Part shown: positions 7,459-15,021 of the stretch, piece after piece
Numbering within the stretch: position 1 is the stretch's first letter
How the letters are laid out: every line of letters begins with the position of its first letter
Origin: an uncultured Planktomarina sp.
GTDB taxonomy: Bacteria > Pseudomonadota > Alphaproteobacteria > Rhodobacterales > Rhodobacteraceae
DNA: 53,870 bases
Direction: 5' to 3'
Assembly (NCBI GenBank): GCA_905182325.1
Contig: CAJJBD010000035.1
Location: 1 to 53,870 of the forward strand
Position numbers and translations under genes: made by a program
Notes under the pieces: generated by a model
Database searches by the model: none
Told to the model about the DNA's origin: nothing
Seen by the model: only the letters and a program-made list of their open reading frames with translations

Positions 7459-8406
7459 ATGAAAGTCATAGCGATTGAAGAGCATTTCTGGAGCAAGGAA
7501 TTTGCCGATCATTTTTCAGGTCCGCGTGGGGAGCGTTCACCCGATCTGATGCAGAAGCTTGAAGATTATACTAACACACGTCTGGCTGACATGGATGCGG
7601 CTGGGATTGACGTTCAGGTCATTTCCCATGCGCCGCCAGGTGGGCAGAGGTTGCTTCAAAAAATGGGTATTGTAGCTTGTCGGGAAGTAAATAATCTGTT
7701 GGCCAACATTATTTCAAAAGCTCCAGACCGCTTTGCAGGCTTTGCCACGTTACCGCAATTCGACCCCGCAGCGGCGGCGGATGAACTACAGCGTTCTGTC
7801 GAAGACCTTGGTTTAAAGGGGGCCATGATGTTCGGCCTGACTAATGGCCAATTCCTTGATGAAAAGGTATTTTGGCCGATTTTCAGGCGTGCTGCACAGT
7901 TGCACGTTCCTGTTTATTTGCACCCCTCGATGCCAAATCCGACCGTCCGCAATATCTATTATGGAACTTACGAAAAATCCCACCCTGCAATTCTGGGTGC
8001 GGCTTGGGGCTTTGGCGTGGAGACGGGAACGCTAGGCATTCGCATGGTTCTCAGCGGTGTGTTTCAGGAATACCCAGCTTTACAAATTATCCTTGGCCAT
8101 CTGGGTGAGGGGATCACGTTTCAACTGGCCCGGATTGACGAGGCATTTTCCCGCCCCGGTAATGAGCCATCAGATTTCGCCAATACCTTTCGCAAGCACG
8201 TTCACCTGACGACAAGTGGGTTCTTTTCAGATAGTGCACTTCGCTTCTGTCTCGATGAGATGGGCAAAGACCGTATTATGTTCGCTGTCGATTGGCCGTT
8301 TGTGGCTAATGCCGATGGGGTCAACTGGTTGAAAGCCAATCCCGCCGATGATGCGACCAAGCAGAAAATTTTTGCGACCAATGCCGAGCGCCTGCTGTCA
8401 CTTTGA
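7459..8406 (+). CDS. amidohydrolase-2 family, gamma-resorcylate decarboxylase-like
   Basis: A 315-residue metal-dependent TIM-barrel enzyme of the ACMSD/amidohydrolase-2 group. It opens with the EEHF motif of gamma-resorcylate (2,6-dihydroxybenzoate) decarboxylases. The family's active-site residues all appear present: E7, H9, H155 (in YLHPSMP), H214 and E217 (in GHLGE), and D278 (in FAVDWPF). These enzymes remove, reversibly, a carboxyl group from phenolic acids without cofactors or oxygen. The ATG has AAAGGAG six bases upstream. The gene follows the three-repeat protein closely. The exact substrate is uncertain, since related proteins act on carboxyvanillate, resorcylate and aminocarboxymuconate semialdehyde. 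Confidence 0.85.
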   Translation: MKVIAIEEHFWSKEFADHFSGPRGERSPDLMQKLEDYTNTRLADMDAAGIDVQVISHAPPGGQRLLQKMGIVACREVNNLLANIISKAPDRFAGFATLPQFDPAAAADELQRSVEDLGLKGAMMFGLTNGQFLDEKVFWPIFRRAAQLHVPVYLHPSMPNPTVRNIYYGTYEKSHPAILGAAWGFGVETGTLGIRMVLSGVFQEYPALQIILGHLGEGITFQLARIDEAFSRPGNEPSDFANTFRKHVHLTTSGFFSDSALRFCLDEMGKDRIMFAVDWPFVANADGVNWLKANPADDATKQKIFATNAERLLSL

Positions 8407-8461
8407 GCATGATGAAAACCTAAAATAGATTAACCTAACAAACTGGGAAAGGACTAAAGAC

Positions 8462-9301
8462 ATGACTAAAAAATTTGGGCGCCTTGCTCTGCATACTTGG
8501 ACAATAGATACGACACCACTCGGCACAGCACTTGAGGCGATTCGCCTCGCCGGATATGACGCGGCTGAGCTACGGCGCATCGATTTCAAGCGGTGTTATG
8601 AAGTTGGTATGACCAACAGCCAGGTGCTCCAAATGATCAAGGGCAGTGGCGTAACTGTCAGCGTACTCGGCGTTGAATACGGCTGGTTGTTCGCCACGGG
8701 CGCTGAAAGTAAACGGATATTTAAGGATTTCCACATCTCATGCCAGAATGCTGTTGCGTTAAGTTGTTCGCAGTTGATGTCTGCACCAGGACCAATTGAA
8801 GGATCGTTGAAGGATGCCGTTGGCCACCTTCGAACTGCCGCCGATATTGCAGGTGAATATGGGCTAAAGCTTTCAATAGAGTTCAACTCCCAACATGCCA
8901 ATTTAAATTCAGTTGAAACGCAGCGAGATCTTGTGACCGCGGCAGGCAAGAAGAACGTTGGGCTCCTCCTCGATGCATATCATCTCGCGCGTAGTGGCCG
9001 TCCCGGCCGCGCGTTCGAAGATGTGCCTGGCAAGGATATCATGCATTTCCAATATTCAGACTTGCCTGAAAAACCTGTCACTGGTGTAAAACGCCCAACT
9101 GACCGGCTGATGCCGGGCAAAGGTGCCATACTGTGGTCTGAGATCTTCCAGCTACTCAACGAAAAGGGCTATACTGGCCTAATGAGTTTTGAGGCTCCAA
9201 ATCCCGAGCAATGGAATCGGTCACCTATCGATGTCTGTAAGGAAGGCGTCGACCTCACCAACCAACTTATCTGCAACTCGCTGCAAGGAAACCTATCCTA
9301 A
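8462..9301 (+). CDS. sugar phosphate isomerase/epimerase-like TIM barrel protein
   Basis: A 279-residue protein of the xylose-isomerase-like TIM-barrel superfamily. Likely metal ligands sit at barrel strand ends: the Glu of LSIEFNSQ, the Asp of LLLDAYH, the Asp of HFQYSD and the Glu of MSFEAPN. The superfamily includes IolE- and IolI-type inositol enzymes, hydroxypyruvate isomerase, tagatose epimerases and bacterial 3-dehydroshikimate dehydratases, which make protocatechuate. The last is notable beside aromatic genes, but the sequence does not let me choose. An AAAGGACTAAAGAC stretch precedes the ATG. It lies 55 bases after the decarboxylase-like gene in the same run. Confidence 0.85.
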   Translation: MTKKFGRLALHTWTIDTTPLGTALEAIRLAGYDAAELRRIDFKRCYEVGMTNSQVLQMIKGSGVTVSVLGVEYGWLFATGAESKRIFKDFHISCQNAVALSCSQLMSAPGPIEGSLKDAVGHLRTAADIAGEYGLKLSIEFNSQHANLNSVETQRDLVTAAGKKNVGLLLDAYHLARSGRPGRAFEDVPGKDIMHFQYSDLPEKPVTGVKRPTDRLMPGKGAILWSEIFQLLNEKGYTGLMSFEAPNPEQWNRSPIDVCKEGVDLTNQLICNSLQGNLS

Positions 9302-9339
9302 CTGTCAGCGCCCCTAACCCTAGTGAAGGTACAAAGATT

Positions 9340-10353
9340 ATGAGTGATCCCCTATTTATTGGACTTTTTGACAAAACTATCACGGATGTTCCTACCACCG
9401 TGGAAAAGCAGCGCTATCTGACCAGCGTTGCCCCGCAAGCGGCAAATCAAGGCCGTTGGGTGAAGCAGCCGCGCCTACCACACCCGGTGGGTGAGATGGG
9501 GGTGGTAGAATGTGGTGGCATGGTTCACATCCTTGCCGGCTATTCTAACCACCGGGTCGATGGCAACTATCATCAAGTGTTCGATCCGGTGATGGGTCAG
9601 TGGACACTTAAATCGTCTTTCCCGCATCGCTGTAACCACGTCTCTGCAGCATCTGTGGATGATAAAATTTATACCTTTGGCGGCTTTGTCGAACAAAACC
9701 GGTGCCCATTCTCGAACTGTTTTGTTTACGATACAAAAAGTGACAAATGGTCCTCGATTGCCCCTATTTCGCGCCCGCGCGGTGCTATTTCAGCCCAAAC
9801 GCTGAATGGCAAAATTCACCTGCTTGGTGGGCGTGACGTGCGCTCGGTTGAATGGCATGAGGTCTACGATCCGGTTAGTGATAGCTACGAAGAACGTGGC
9901 TCAATGATGGGGTCAACCAAAACTCAGCCCTTTGCTGGGCAGCGGGATCATATGGGTGTAGTTGTGGTGGATGGCAAAATTCACGCCATTGGTGGGCGGA
10001 TGGATTCGTATGATTTCAACACTGGATTGCACGGTGTTTATGATCCTCAGACTGACGGTTGGAGCTTTCGTGCTCCACTTCCAGTGCCACGCAGTGGGCC
10101 CTCGGCAGCTTTCACTGGTGGGCGCATTGTGGTGTTCGGAGGCGAAGCGACAGGCAAGGTCTTTGGCACCAACGAAGCCTACGACCCGAAAACCGATAGT
10201 TGGGAAGCACTGGCTCCCATGGTGCTACCGCGCCACGGATTGCACGGATCAACTGTCGCAGTAATTGGTGATATGGTCCACGTTCCTGGCGGAGGCCCAC
10301 TGCCGGGCGGCAGTGTCCAGGGCGCTTATCATGATGCGTTCACCTTAATCTAA
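9340..10353 (+). CDS. cytoplasmic Kelch-repeat protein
   Basis: A 337-residue beta-propeller. Six Kelch-type blades can be followed through repeated (V/I)-hydrophobic-GG motifs (HILAGY, YTFGGF, HLLGGR, HAIGGR, VVFGGE, HVPGGG), each followed by a Y/F-D-P-x-T/S-D-x-W type strand such as YDPKTDSWEALAPM. It has no signal peptide, so it probably acts in the cytoplasm, unlike secreted galactose oxidases. Bacterial Kelch proteins include the sialic acid mutarotase NanM; a mutarotase or lactone-handling role beside a sugar importer would fit but is inference. It lies 38 bases after the isomerase-like gene and upstream of the hydrolase. Confidence 0.87.
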   Translation: MSDPLFIGLFDKTITDVPTTVEKQRYLTSVAPQAANQGRWVKQPRLPHPVGEMGVVECGGMVHILAGYSNHRVDGNYHQVFDPVMGQWTLKSSFPHRCNHVSAASVDDKIYTFGGFVEQNRCPFSNCFVYDTKSDKWSSIAPISRPRGAISAQTLNGKIHLLGGRDVRSVEWHEVYDPVSDSYEERGSMMGSTKTQPFAGQRDHMGVVVVDGKIHAIGGRMDSYDFNTGLHGVYDPQTDGWSFRAPLPVPRSGPSAAFTGGRIVVFGGEATGKVFGTNEAYDPKTDSWEALAPMVLPRHGLHGSTVAVIGDMVHVPGGGPLPGGSVQGAYHDAFTLI

Positions 10354-10418
10354 TGCGGCTGAAAGAAATGACTGGACCTAGTCGTCAATACTAAAAATAA
10401 AATATTTAGGAGCCTCCA

Positions 10419-11210
10419 ATGGCACGTGTAACTCTGTCAAATAATATTACACTAAATTGCAAAGTAGATGGGCCAGAGGGTTCCCCTTGGCTAGTAATGT
10501 CTAACTCTCTTGGTGCAGACCTTAGTATGTGGGATAACCAAATCTCAATGCTAACGGCTAAGTATCGTGTGCTTCGCTATGATGCTCGGGGGCATGGTGA
10601 AAGCGATGCTCCTACGGGGCCGTATTCTTTTGATGACCTACTTGAGGATGTAATTGCACTGCTGGATCATCACAAAATTAAAACGGCTGATTGGATTGGC
10701 ATCTCTAAGGGCGCTATGACTGGCATGGGGCTTGCTATAAACCACCCTGAACGCTTTGGCCGCATGGTTCTGGCCGACGCCCGCGCCGTTGCAACCGATG
10801 GGTATAAGGCCATGTGGGATCAGCGCATCGAAGCGGTCACCTCTGGTGGAATGGAGGCGATTGCGGACGGATCCCTTGGTCTGTGGTTCACTGAGGGCTG
10901 GCGTACCGCCAACCCTAAAGCTACTGCTGTGGCCCGCATGATGATCCTTGGCACTGATCCTCAAGGCTATATAGCAAGTTGTCAGGCATTGCGGGATCTC
11001 GACTATCTGAAAGATCTTGGGTCAGTCTCGCTACCTGTGCTTTACGTATGCGGCAGTGAAGATAAAGGGGCACCGCCGGAAGATATGCAGGTGGTCGCGA
11101 AGGTGACACCTGGCTCGTCCTATGTTGAGATTGAAGGGGCCGCACATATTGCAAACATCAATCAAGCGGATATTTTCAATATGGCGATCGCAAAATTCCT
11201 TGGCCTCTGA
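10419..11210 (+). CDS. alpha/beta hydrolase, 3-oxoadipate enol-lactonase-like
   Basis: A 263-residue alpha/beta hydrolase resembling PcaD, which opens 3-oxoadipate enol-lactone in the protocatechuate branch of the beta-ketoadipate pathway. The nucleophile elbow is GISKG (Ser96), the acid is in VCGSED and the base in AAHIAN near the C-terminus. An oxyanion region SNSLGADLSMW and the YDARGHGESD loop are typical of the PcaD group. TAGGAGCC lies eight bases ahead of the ATG. It ends the plus-strand cluster. No pcaB, pcaC or ring-cleavage dioxygenase is in the window, so a different ester or lactone substrate is possible. Confidence 0.85.
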   Translation: MARVTLSNNITLNCKVDGPEGSPWLVMSNSLGADLSMWDNQISMLTAKYRVLRYDARGHGESDAPTGPYSFDDLLEDVIALLDHHKIKTADWIGISKGAMTGMGLAINHPERFGRMVLADARAVATDGYKAMWDQRIEAVTSGGMEAIADGSLGLWFTEGWRTANPKATAVARMMILGTDPQGYIASCQALRDLDYLKDLGSVSLPVLYVCGSEDKGAPPEDMQVVAKVTPGSSYVEIEGAAHIANINQADIFNMAIAKFLGL

Positions 11211-11332
11211 GACCTAACTTCAGCCGTACCAAATCGTACCTAGGCAACAATTCCACGTGAGCAAGTATCCATGGGTTTAGCCGTAACTACCGGCCACCAG
11301 AGTGAAAAGACCAATCTTAGGTGGTAACTAAG

Positions 11333-11518
11333 TTAGGCATATTGCGGCAGTAATATCTCAGCTAAAAGCTCACCCGATTGCGAGAGTTTGTTGCGGGTGT
11401 CAAAAAAGTCCATTGCACGGCCATATTTCATCGCAGCTTGTAGAGACGGCTCAGTTACTCGTTGTTCACAATGAGCCAAAACAGCTTCGAACTTTAAGAA
11501 ATGTGGTTGCGGATTCAT
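11333..11518 (-). CDS. small conserved-looking protein of unknown function
   Basis: A 61-residue protein starting MNPQPHFLKFEAVLAHCEQR. The start is well supported: a full AGGAGGT lies seven bases upstream of the ATG, and longer readings lack a ribosome site. It is mostly helical, with a central AAMKYGRAMDFFDTRNKL segment, no signal peptide and no membrane helix. I do not recognise a family. It is alone on the minus strand, facing the end of the catabolic cluster. Confidence 0.6.
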   Translation of the reverse strand: MNPQPHFLKFEAVLAHCEQRVTEPSLQAAMKYGRAMDFFDTRNKLSQSGELLAEILLPQYA

Positions 11519-12019
11519 AATTATTACCTCCTGGCGGTTTGTATTATACGCTCTAGTCTCTTTTGGGCTGTCGAAGTTTGACACCGACAGCGTCATTTGT
11601 ATGAGTGCAACAAACATGCCAAACTAAATAATCATGCCACTCTTAGGTGTGACTTTGGCTTGATGCCGTCGAAGTAAAAGCCTGTTAAAATATGACCAAT
11701 TCCAAAGATTTCTCTTAAGGGTATAATGGGAGTGGTTTCCTCCGCCATAACGCTTTTCTAAATTTTTGTTTTGATTGAATTATAAAAAATGAAGCAATCA
11801 CCATTCATAACGAAATAGCCTAACAAAACAGAAGATCAGGCAGTATTGCTTGCAACCTCTAAAACAAGCTACATAGTCCGAAATACAATGAAACCAGAGT
11901 CTCCAATGTTTAAACCACTCTCATGTTACAATTTATATGGCGAGGTACATAATTAAAAACATGAATAGGGTGCCCTCCACATATGGGTATTTTGAGAAAA
12001 AATAAAAAGGTCGTTATTT
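11519..12019. other. 501-base intergenic stretch
   Basis: AT-rich sequence between the small minus-strand gene and the plus-strand dehydrogenase. It must carry the promoters of both divergent genes. I saw no convincing ORF with a ribosome site, no RNA gene, and no palindrome longer than chance. Confidence 0.5.
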
Positions 12020-13648
12020 ATGGGATGTCGTGTTTTAATCTTGGGGGGTGGTTTCGCTGGGCTATACGCTGCTCGTAACATTCAACGTTTAATGGGCAGA
12101 AATGTTGATATAGAAATAGTCAATCGTGAAAACTATTTTGTGTTCCAACCGCTTTTACCGGAGGTTGCCGGAGGCGCTATATCGGCAGTAAATGCTGTTT
12201 CGCCTCTGCGGTTCCTAACGAAGGGGATCTCAATGCGTAAAGCTGAGATCGATAGCATTGATCCGACGTCACAAACAGTTACTGTTTTTCAAGGGGTTCA
12301 GCGACGTCCAACAATATTAAATTATGACCACTTAATAATCGCATTAGGGTCTGGAAGCGATTTATCGCGTACGCCGGGATTACACGAACACGCTTTTACA
12401 ATGAAAACCCTCAGCGATGCACAGAGTTTGCGCGCGCATGTAATTGAGCGGCTAGAACATGCCGATGTCACCCGTTTACCTGAAGTTAAAAAAGGTGCCC
12501 TTACGTTTACTGTTATTGGTGGAGGTTTTTCAGGTATTGAAACCGTTGGCGAAATCAAGGAGCTGATTGATCGATCGCTTCGTTATTACCCTAATATAAA
12601 AAAGGCAGAAATACGGGTTGTTGTATTAGAATTTGCTGACCGCATCTTGAATGAAATGCCCGAAAGTTTGGCGAAATACGCACAAAAAAACCTTACTAAG
12701 CGAGGAATTGAAATTCAGTTGGGTGTCGGTGTTTCAGGATGTACTGGCACGCAGCTTGTTACAACAGCAGACGAGATTATTGACACTCGGACCATTGTTG
12801 CAACAATAGGTAACTCCCCATCTTTGGCGGTATCGAAAATGCCATTAACTTTTCAGCATGGGCGTATTTTAGTCGGGCGTGACTTCCGTGTGCACGGGCA
12901 TCAGAACATTTGGTCTATTGGTGATTGCGCTCTGATTCCAATGAAGGAAGACGCCAGCCACCGAGATGATTTTGCCCCACCAACGGCGCAATTTGCCGTG
13001 CAAGAAGCAAAGCAAATTGCATTAAACATCAAAGCCGTTATTGGAAAGCAGCCTTTAGAGACTTTTAAATATACCTCTAAGGGTTCTTTGGCTTCGCTTG
13101 GAGCCGGGCGAGGTGTGGCTGAAATTTTTGGTATAAAACTAACCGGCCGAACCGCCTGGCTACTTTGGCGGGTTTATTACCTTGCGTTTCTGCCTGGTAT
13201 GCAGACGCGGATCTCGGTTCTTTGGAACTGGTTGATGGATTGGTTCTCTAGCCGCTCGGTTGTTCAAATCAATTCTGAGAAGCAGCACGGTGTACGCGAT
13301 GTACTTTACCGCGCGGGTGATAGAATTTATGAAACTGGGGCTCGTGCGGATGGGTTCTACACAATTGTATCTGGAAGTGTTAGGATAACTGGCATCGACG
13401 AGAATACAGGAAAAGAAACCTCTCGGGTTCTTGGAGTAGGAGAGCACTTTGGTGAACGATTATTAAAAGGAGCTACCCGCAGAATTGCCACTGCAGTTGC
13501 TGTGGATGACACAAAAGTTTTAGGTCTAACTCGAGATGAGTTTTTAAAACTTGCTGAAGGATTGCCATTCTTTCATGACTATTTTGAAAACCATCTGGAA
13601 GTTTCTGGTCTTGGACAAGTGTTGGTACTTAGTGACGACAAGCACTGA
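12020..13648 (+). CDS. NDH-2-like NAD(P)H dehydrogenase fused to a cyclic-nucleotide-binding domain
   Basis: A 542-residue two-part protein. Residues 1 to about 410 form a type II NADH dehydrogenase: an FAD site GGGFAG near the N-terminus, a second dinucleotide site IGGGFSGIE near residue 170, IWSIGDCALIP for FAD, and the APPTAQFAVQEA quinone-side motif, with a hydrophobic helix region near LLWRVYYLAFLPG. Residues from about 420 form a CRP-type sensor domain (YETGARADGFYTIVSGSVRI, GEHFGERLL). It would pass electrons from NADH to membrane quinones, with activity possibly tuned by a nucleotide or by membrane tethering. The ATG is preceded by AAAAGG. It is monocistronic. Confidence 0.87.
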   Translation: MGCRVLILGGGFAGLYAARNIQRLMGRNVDIEIVNRENYFVFQPLLPEVAGGAISAVNAVSPLRFLTKGISMRKAEIDSIDPTSQTVTVFQGVQRRPTILNYDHLIIALGSGSDLSRTPGLHEHAFTMKTLSDAQSLRAHVIERLEHADVTRLPEVKKGALTFTVIGGGFSGIETVGEIKELIDRSLRYYPNIKKAEIRVVVLEFADRILNEMPESLAKYAQKNLTKRGIEIQLGVGVSGCTGTQLVTTADEIIDTRTIVATIGNSPSLAVSKMPLTFQHGRILVGRDFRVHGHQNIWSIGDCALIPMKEDASHRDDFAPPTAQFAVQEAKQIALNIKAVIGKQPLETFKYTSKGSLASLGAGRGVAEIFGIKLTGRTAWLLWRVYYLAFLPGMQTRISVLWNWLMDWFSSRSVVQINSEKQHGVRDVLYRAGDRIYETGARADGFYTIVSGSVRITGIDENTGKETSRVLGVGEHFGERLLKGATRRIATAVAVDDTKVLGLTRDEFLKLAEGLPFFHDYFENHLEVSGLGQVLVLSDDKH

Positions 13649-13706
13649 TTACTTTTGAGTGTTCTCTATCGCTAACAAATATTTCTTCGATGCCGGGAGT
13701 TCGTAT

Positions 13707-14669
13707 TTATTCCAGCCTATTTGGAATAGCTGAAATCAGGCCAGATGGACCTTCTTTGACATAAATTTTGAGGTTTTTTATAACAGTTGGCAGGCACTGT
13801 TTGGCGAAAATATCTGCAAAGCCAGCAATGTGGGGGGTCAGTACGACATTAGGTGCAGACCACATTGGGTCTGCATGTGTTAAGGGCTCATGCTCAAAGA
13901 CGTCCAGTCCAGCCCCTGCAATTGTACCTGTCTGAAGGGCCTTGATCAGTGCAGTTTCATCAACGCAGCCGCCACGGGCCAGGTTCAAAAAAAAGCCTGT
14001 TGGTTTCATAGCTGATAGGACCTCTGCGTTAATAATGTGGCGGGTCTTGTCGGTTAAAGGCACCAACACGACAAGAAAGTCAGCCTTAGCTGCTGCTATA
14101 ATGAGGTCATTGCGTGGATAGATATGGTCCACATTTAGCGCACTGGTGCGCCCATCTGATACTCCAAGTACAATCATACCTAGGGTTTTGGCATATAAGG
14201 CAAGGGTCTCAGAAATGTCACCAAGTCCTAAAATACATAAGGTCTTGCCATGAAGAGCAGTTTGCACCTGGCGATCCCAATTAGCTATCTTCTGCGCTTC
14301 AAACATGTCAGGCAGCCGTCGCGCCAGGCTCATCATCAGCATAAGTGCTGTCTCTGAAACCTGTGGACCCTGAACACCTTTAATATTTGTGACAGGAACA
14401 TAATCTGGCAACTCAGCCATGTTAAGAAAATTATCCACACCAGTGGTCAGGGTCTGTACCCATTCCAACTTTGGCATGGCGCCAATCAATGCAGGCGGGA
14501 CATGCACACCAATCCCCATAAATACGTTGGCTTCTGCTGCTAGAGCCATGGCATCTTTGACTGAATATGCCGCATGAAATATAATTTCAGGAAACATTGG
14601 AGAAAGCTTGAGCAGGTAGTCGTCCGTCCACTCCGCAATTTCATGACGGACTATAATTGATTTAGTCAT
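13707..14669 (-). CDS. D-2-hydroxyacid dehydrogenase family protein
   Basis: A 320-residue NAD(P)-dependent dehydrogenase that would interconvert a 2-oxoacid and a D-2-hydroxyacid. The catalytic trio is present: Arg in LARGGCVDE, Glu in DVFEHEP and His in LTPHIAG. The dinucleotide fingerprint reads GLGDIS, with Ser where the third glycine is usual, which may alter cofactor preference. The N-terminal domain contains WVQTLTTGVDNFL, typical of the glyoxylate/hydroxypyruvate reductase-like group. It is convergent with the NDH-2-like gene (58 bases apart). The substrate is unknown; the M24 peptidase and hydroxybenzoate genes follow. Confidence 0.87.
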   Translation of the reverse strand: MTKSIIVRHEIAEWTDDYLLKLSPMFPEIIFHAAYSVKDAMALAAEANVFMGIGVHVPPALIGAMPKLEWVQTLTTGVDNFLNMAELPDYVPVTNIKGVQGPQVSETALMLMMSLARRLPDMFEAQKIANWDRQVQTALHGKTLCILGLGDISETLALYAKTLGMIVLGVSDGRTSALNVDHIYPRNDLIIAAAKADFLVVLVPLTDKTRHIINAEVLSAMKPTGFFLNLARGGCVDETALIKALQTGTIAGAGLDVFEHEPLTHADPMWSAPNVVLTPHIAGFADIFAKQCLPTVIKNLKIYVKEGPSGLISAIPNRLE

Positions 14670-14907
14670 TGCAGCATTCCTTAAACATCAAGCTTGGTAG
14701 CCAAGACTCATTTTTAAACTCATAAGTTTCTCAATTGCAGCCCCAGTAGGTGCGACAGCTGGAGCATCATTTTTAATTTCATCCTAGAAATCTCTATTAC
14801 TTTTACTATCCCATTTATTATTTTAATAAATGTTGATGGGTGGGGCTATATAATTTGCCTTGTTATTAGAAAAGGTATCGTATCCCATACTTGAAAAGGA
14901 GTGCCTG

Positions 14908-15021
14908 ATGAAAAGATTTAATCTAAACCAAAAATTACTTCAAATTTATCTGGATGCTAACCGGCCTGGTCCATTTCAAGAGGTTGCGCGTGGGTGGTTT
15001 AAAACCTGTCACAGTCGTTGA
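14908..15021 (+). CDS. 37-residue upstream ORF overlapping the M24 peptidase start
   Basis: An ATG with AAAAGGAG eight bases before it opens a 37-codon frame beginning MKRFNLNQKLLQIYLDANR and ending in TGA. The TGA shares bases with the TTG start of the following peptidase (TTGA overlap), the geometry of translational coupling. The peptide has no signal sequence and I do not recognise it. It could be a real small protein, or a leader whose translation delivers ribosomes to the weak TTG start. Confidence 0.5.
   Translation: MKRFNLNQKLLQIYLDANRPGPFQEVARGWFKTCHSR

Noticed and set aside
11213-11337. CCTAACTT and AAGTTAGG inverted pair flanking the end of the catabolic cluster
   Set aside because: Eight bases over 125 is expected by chance in AT-rich DNA, and there is no transposase or target-site duplication.
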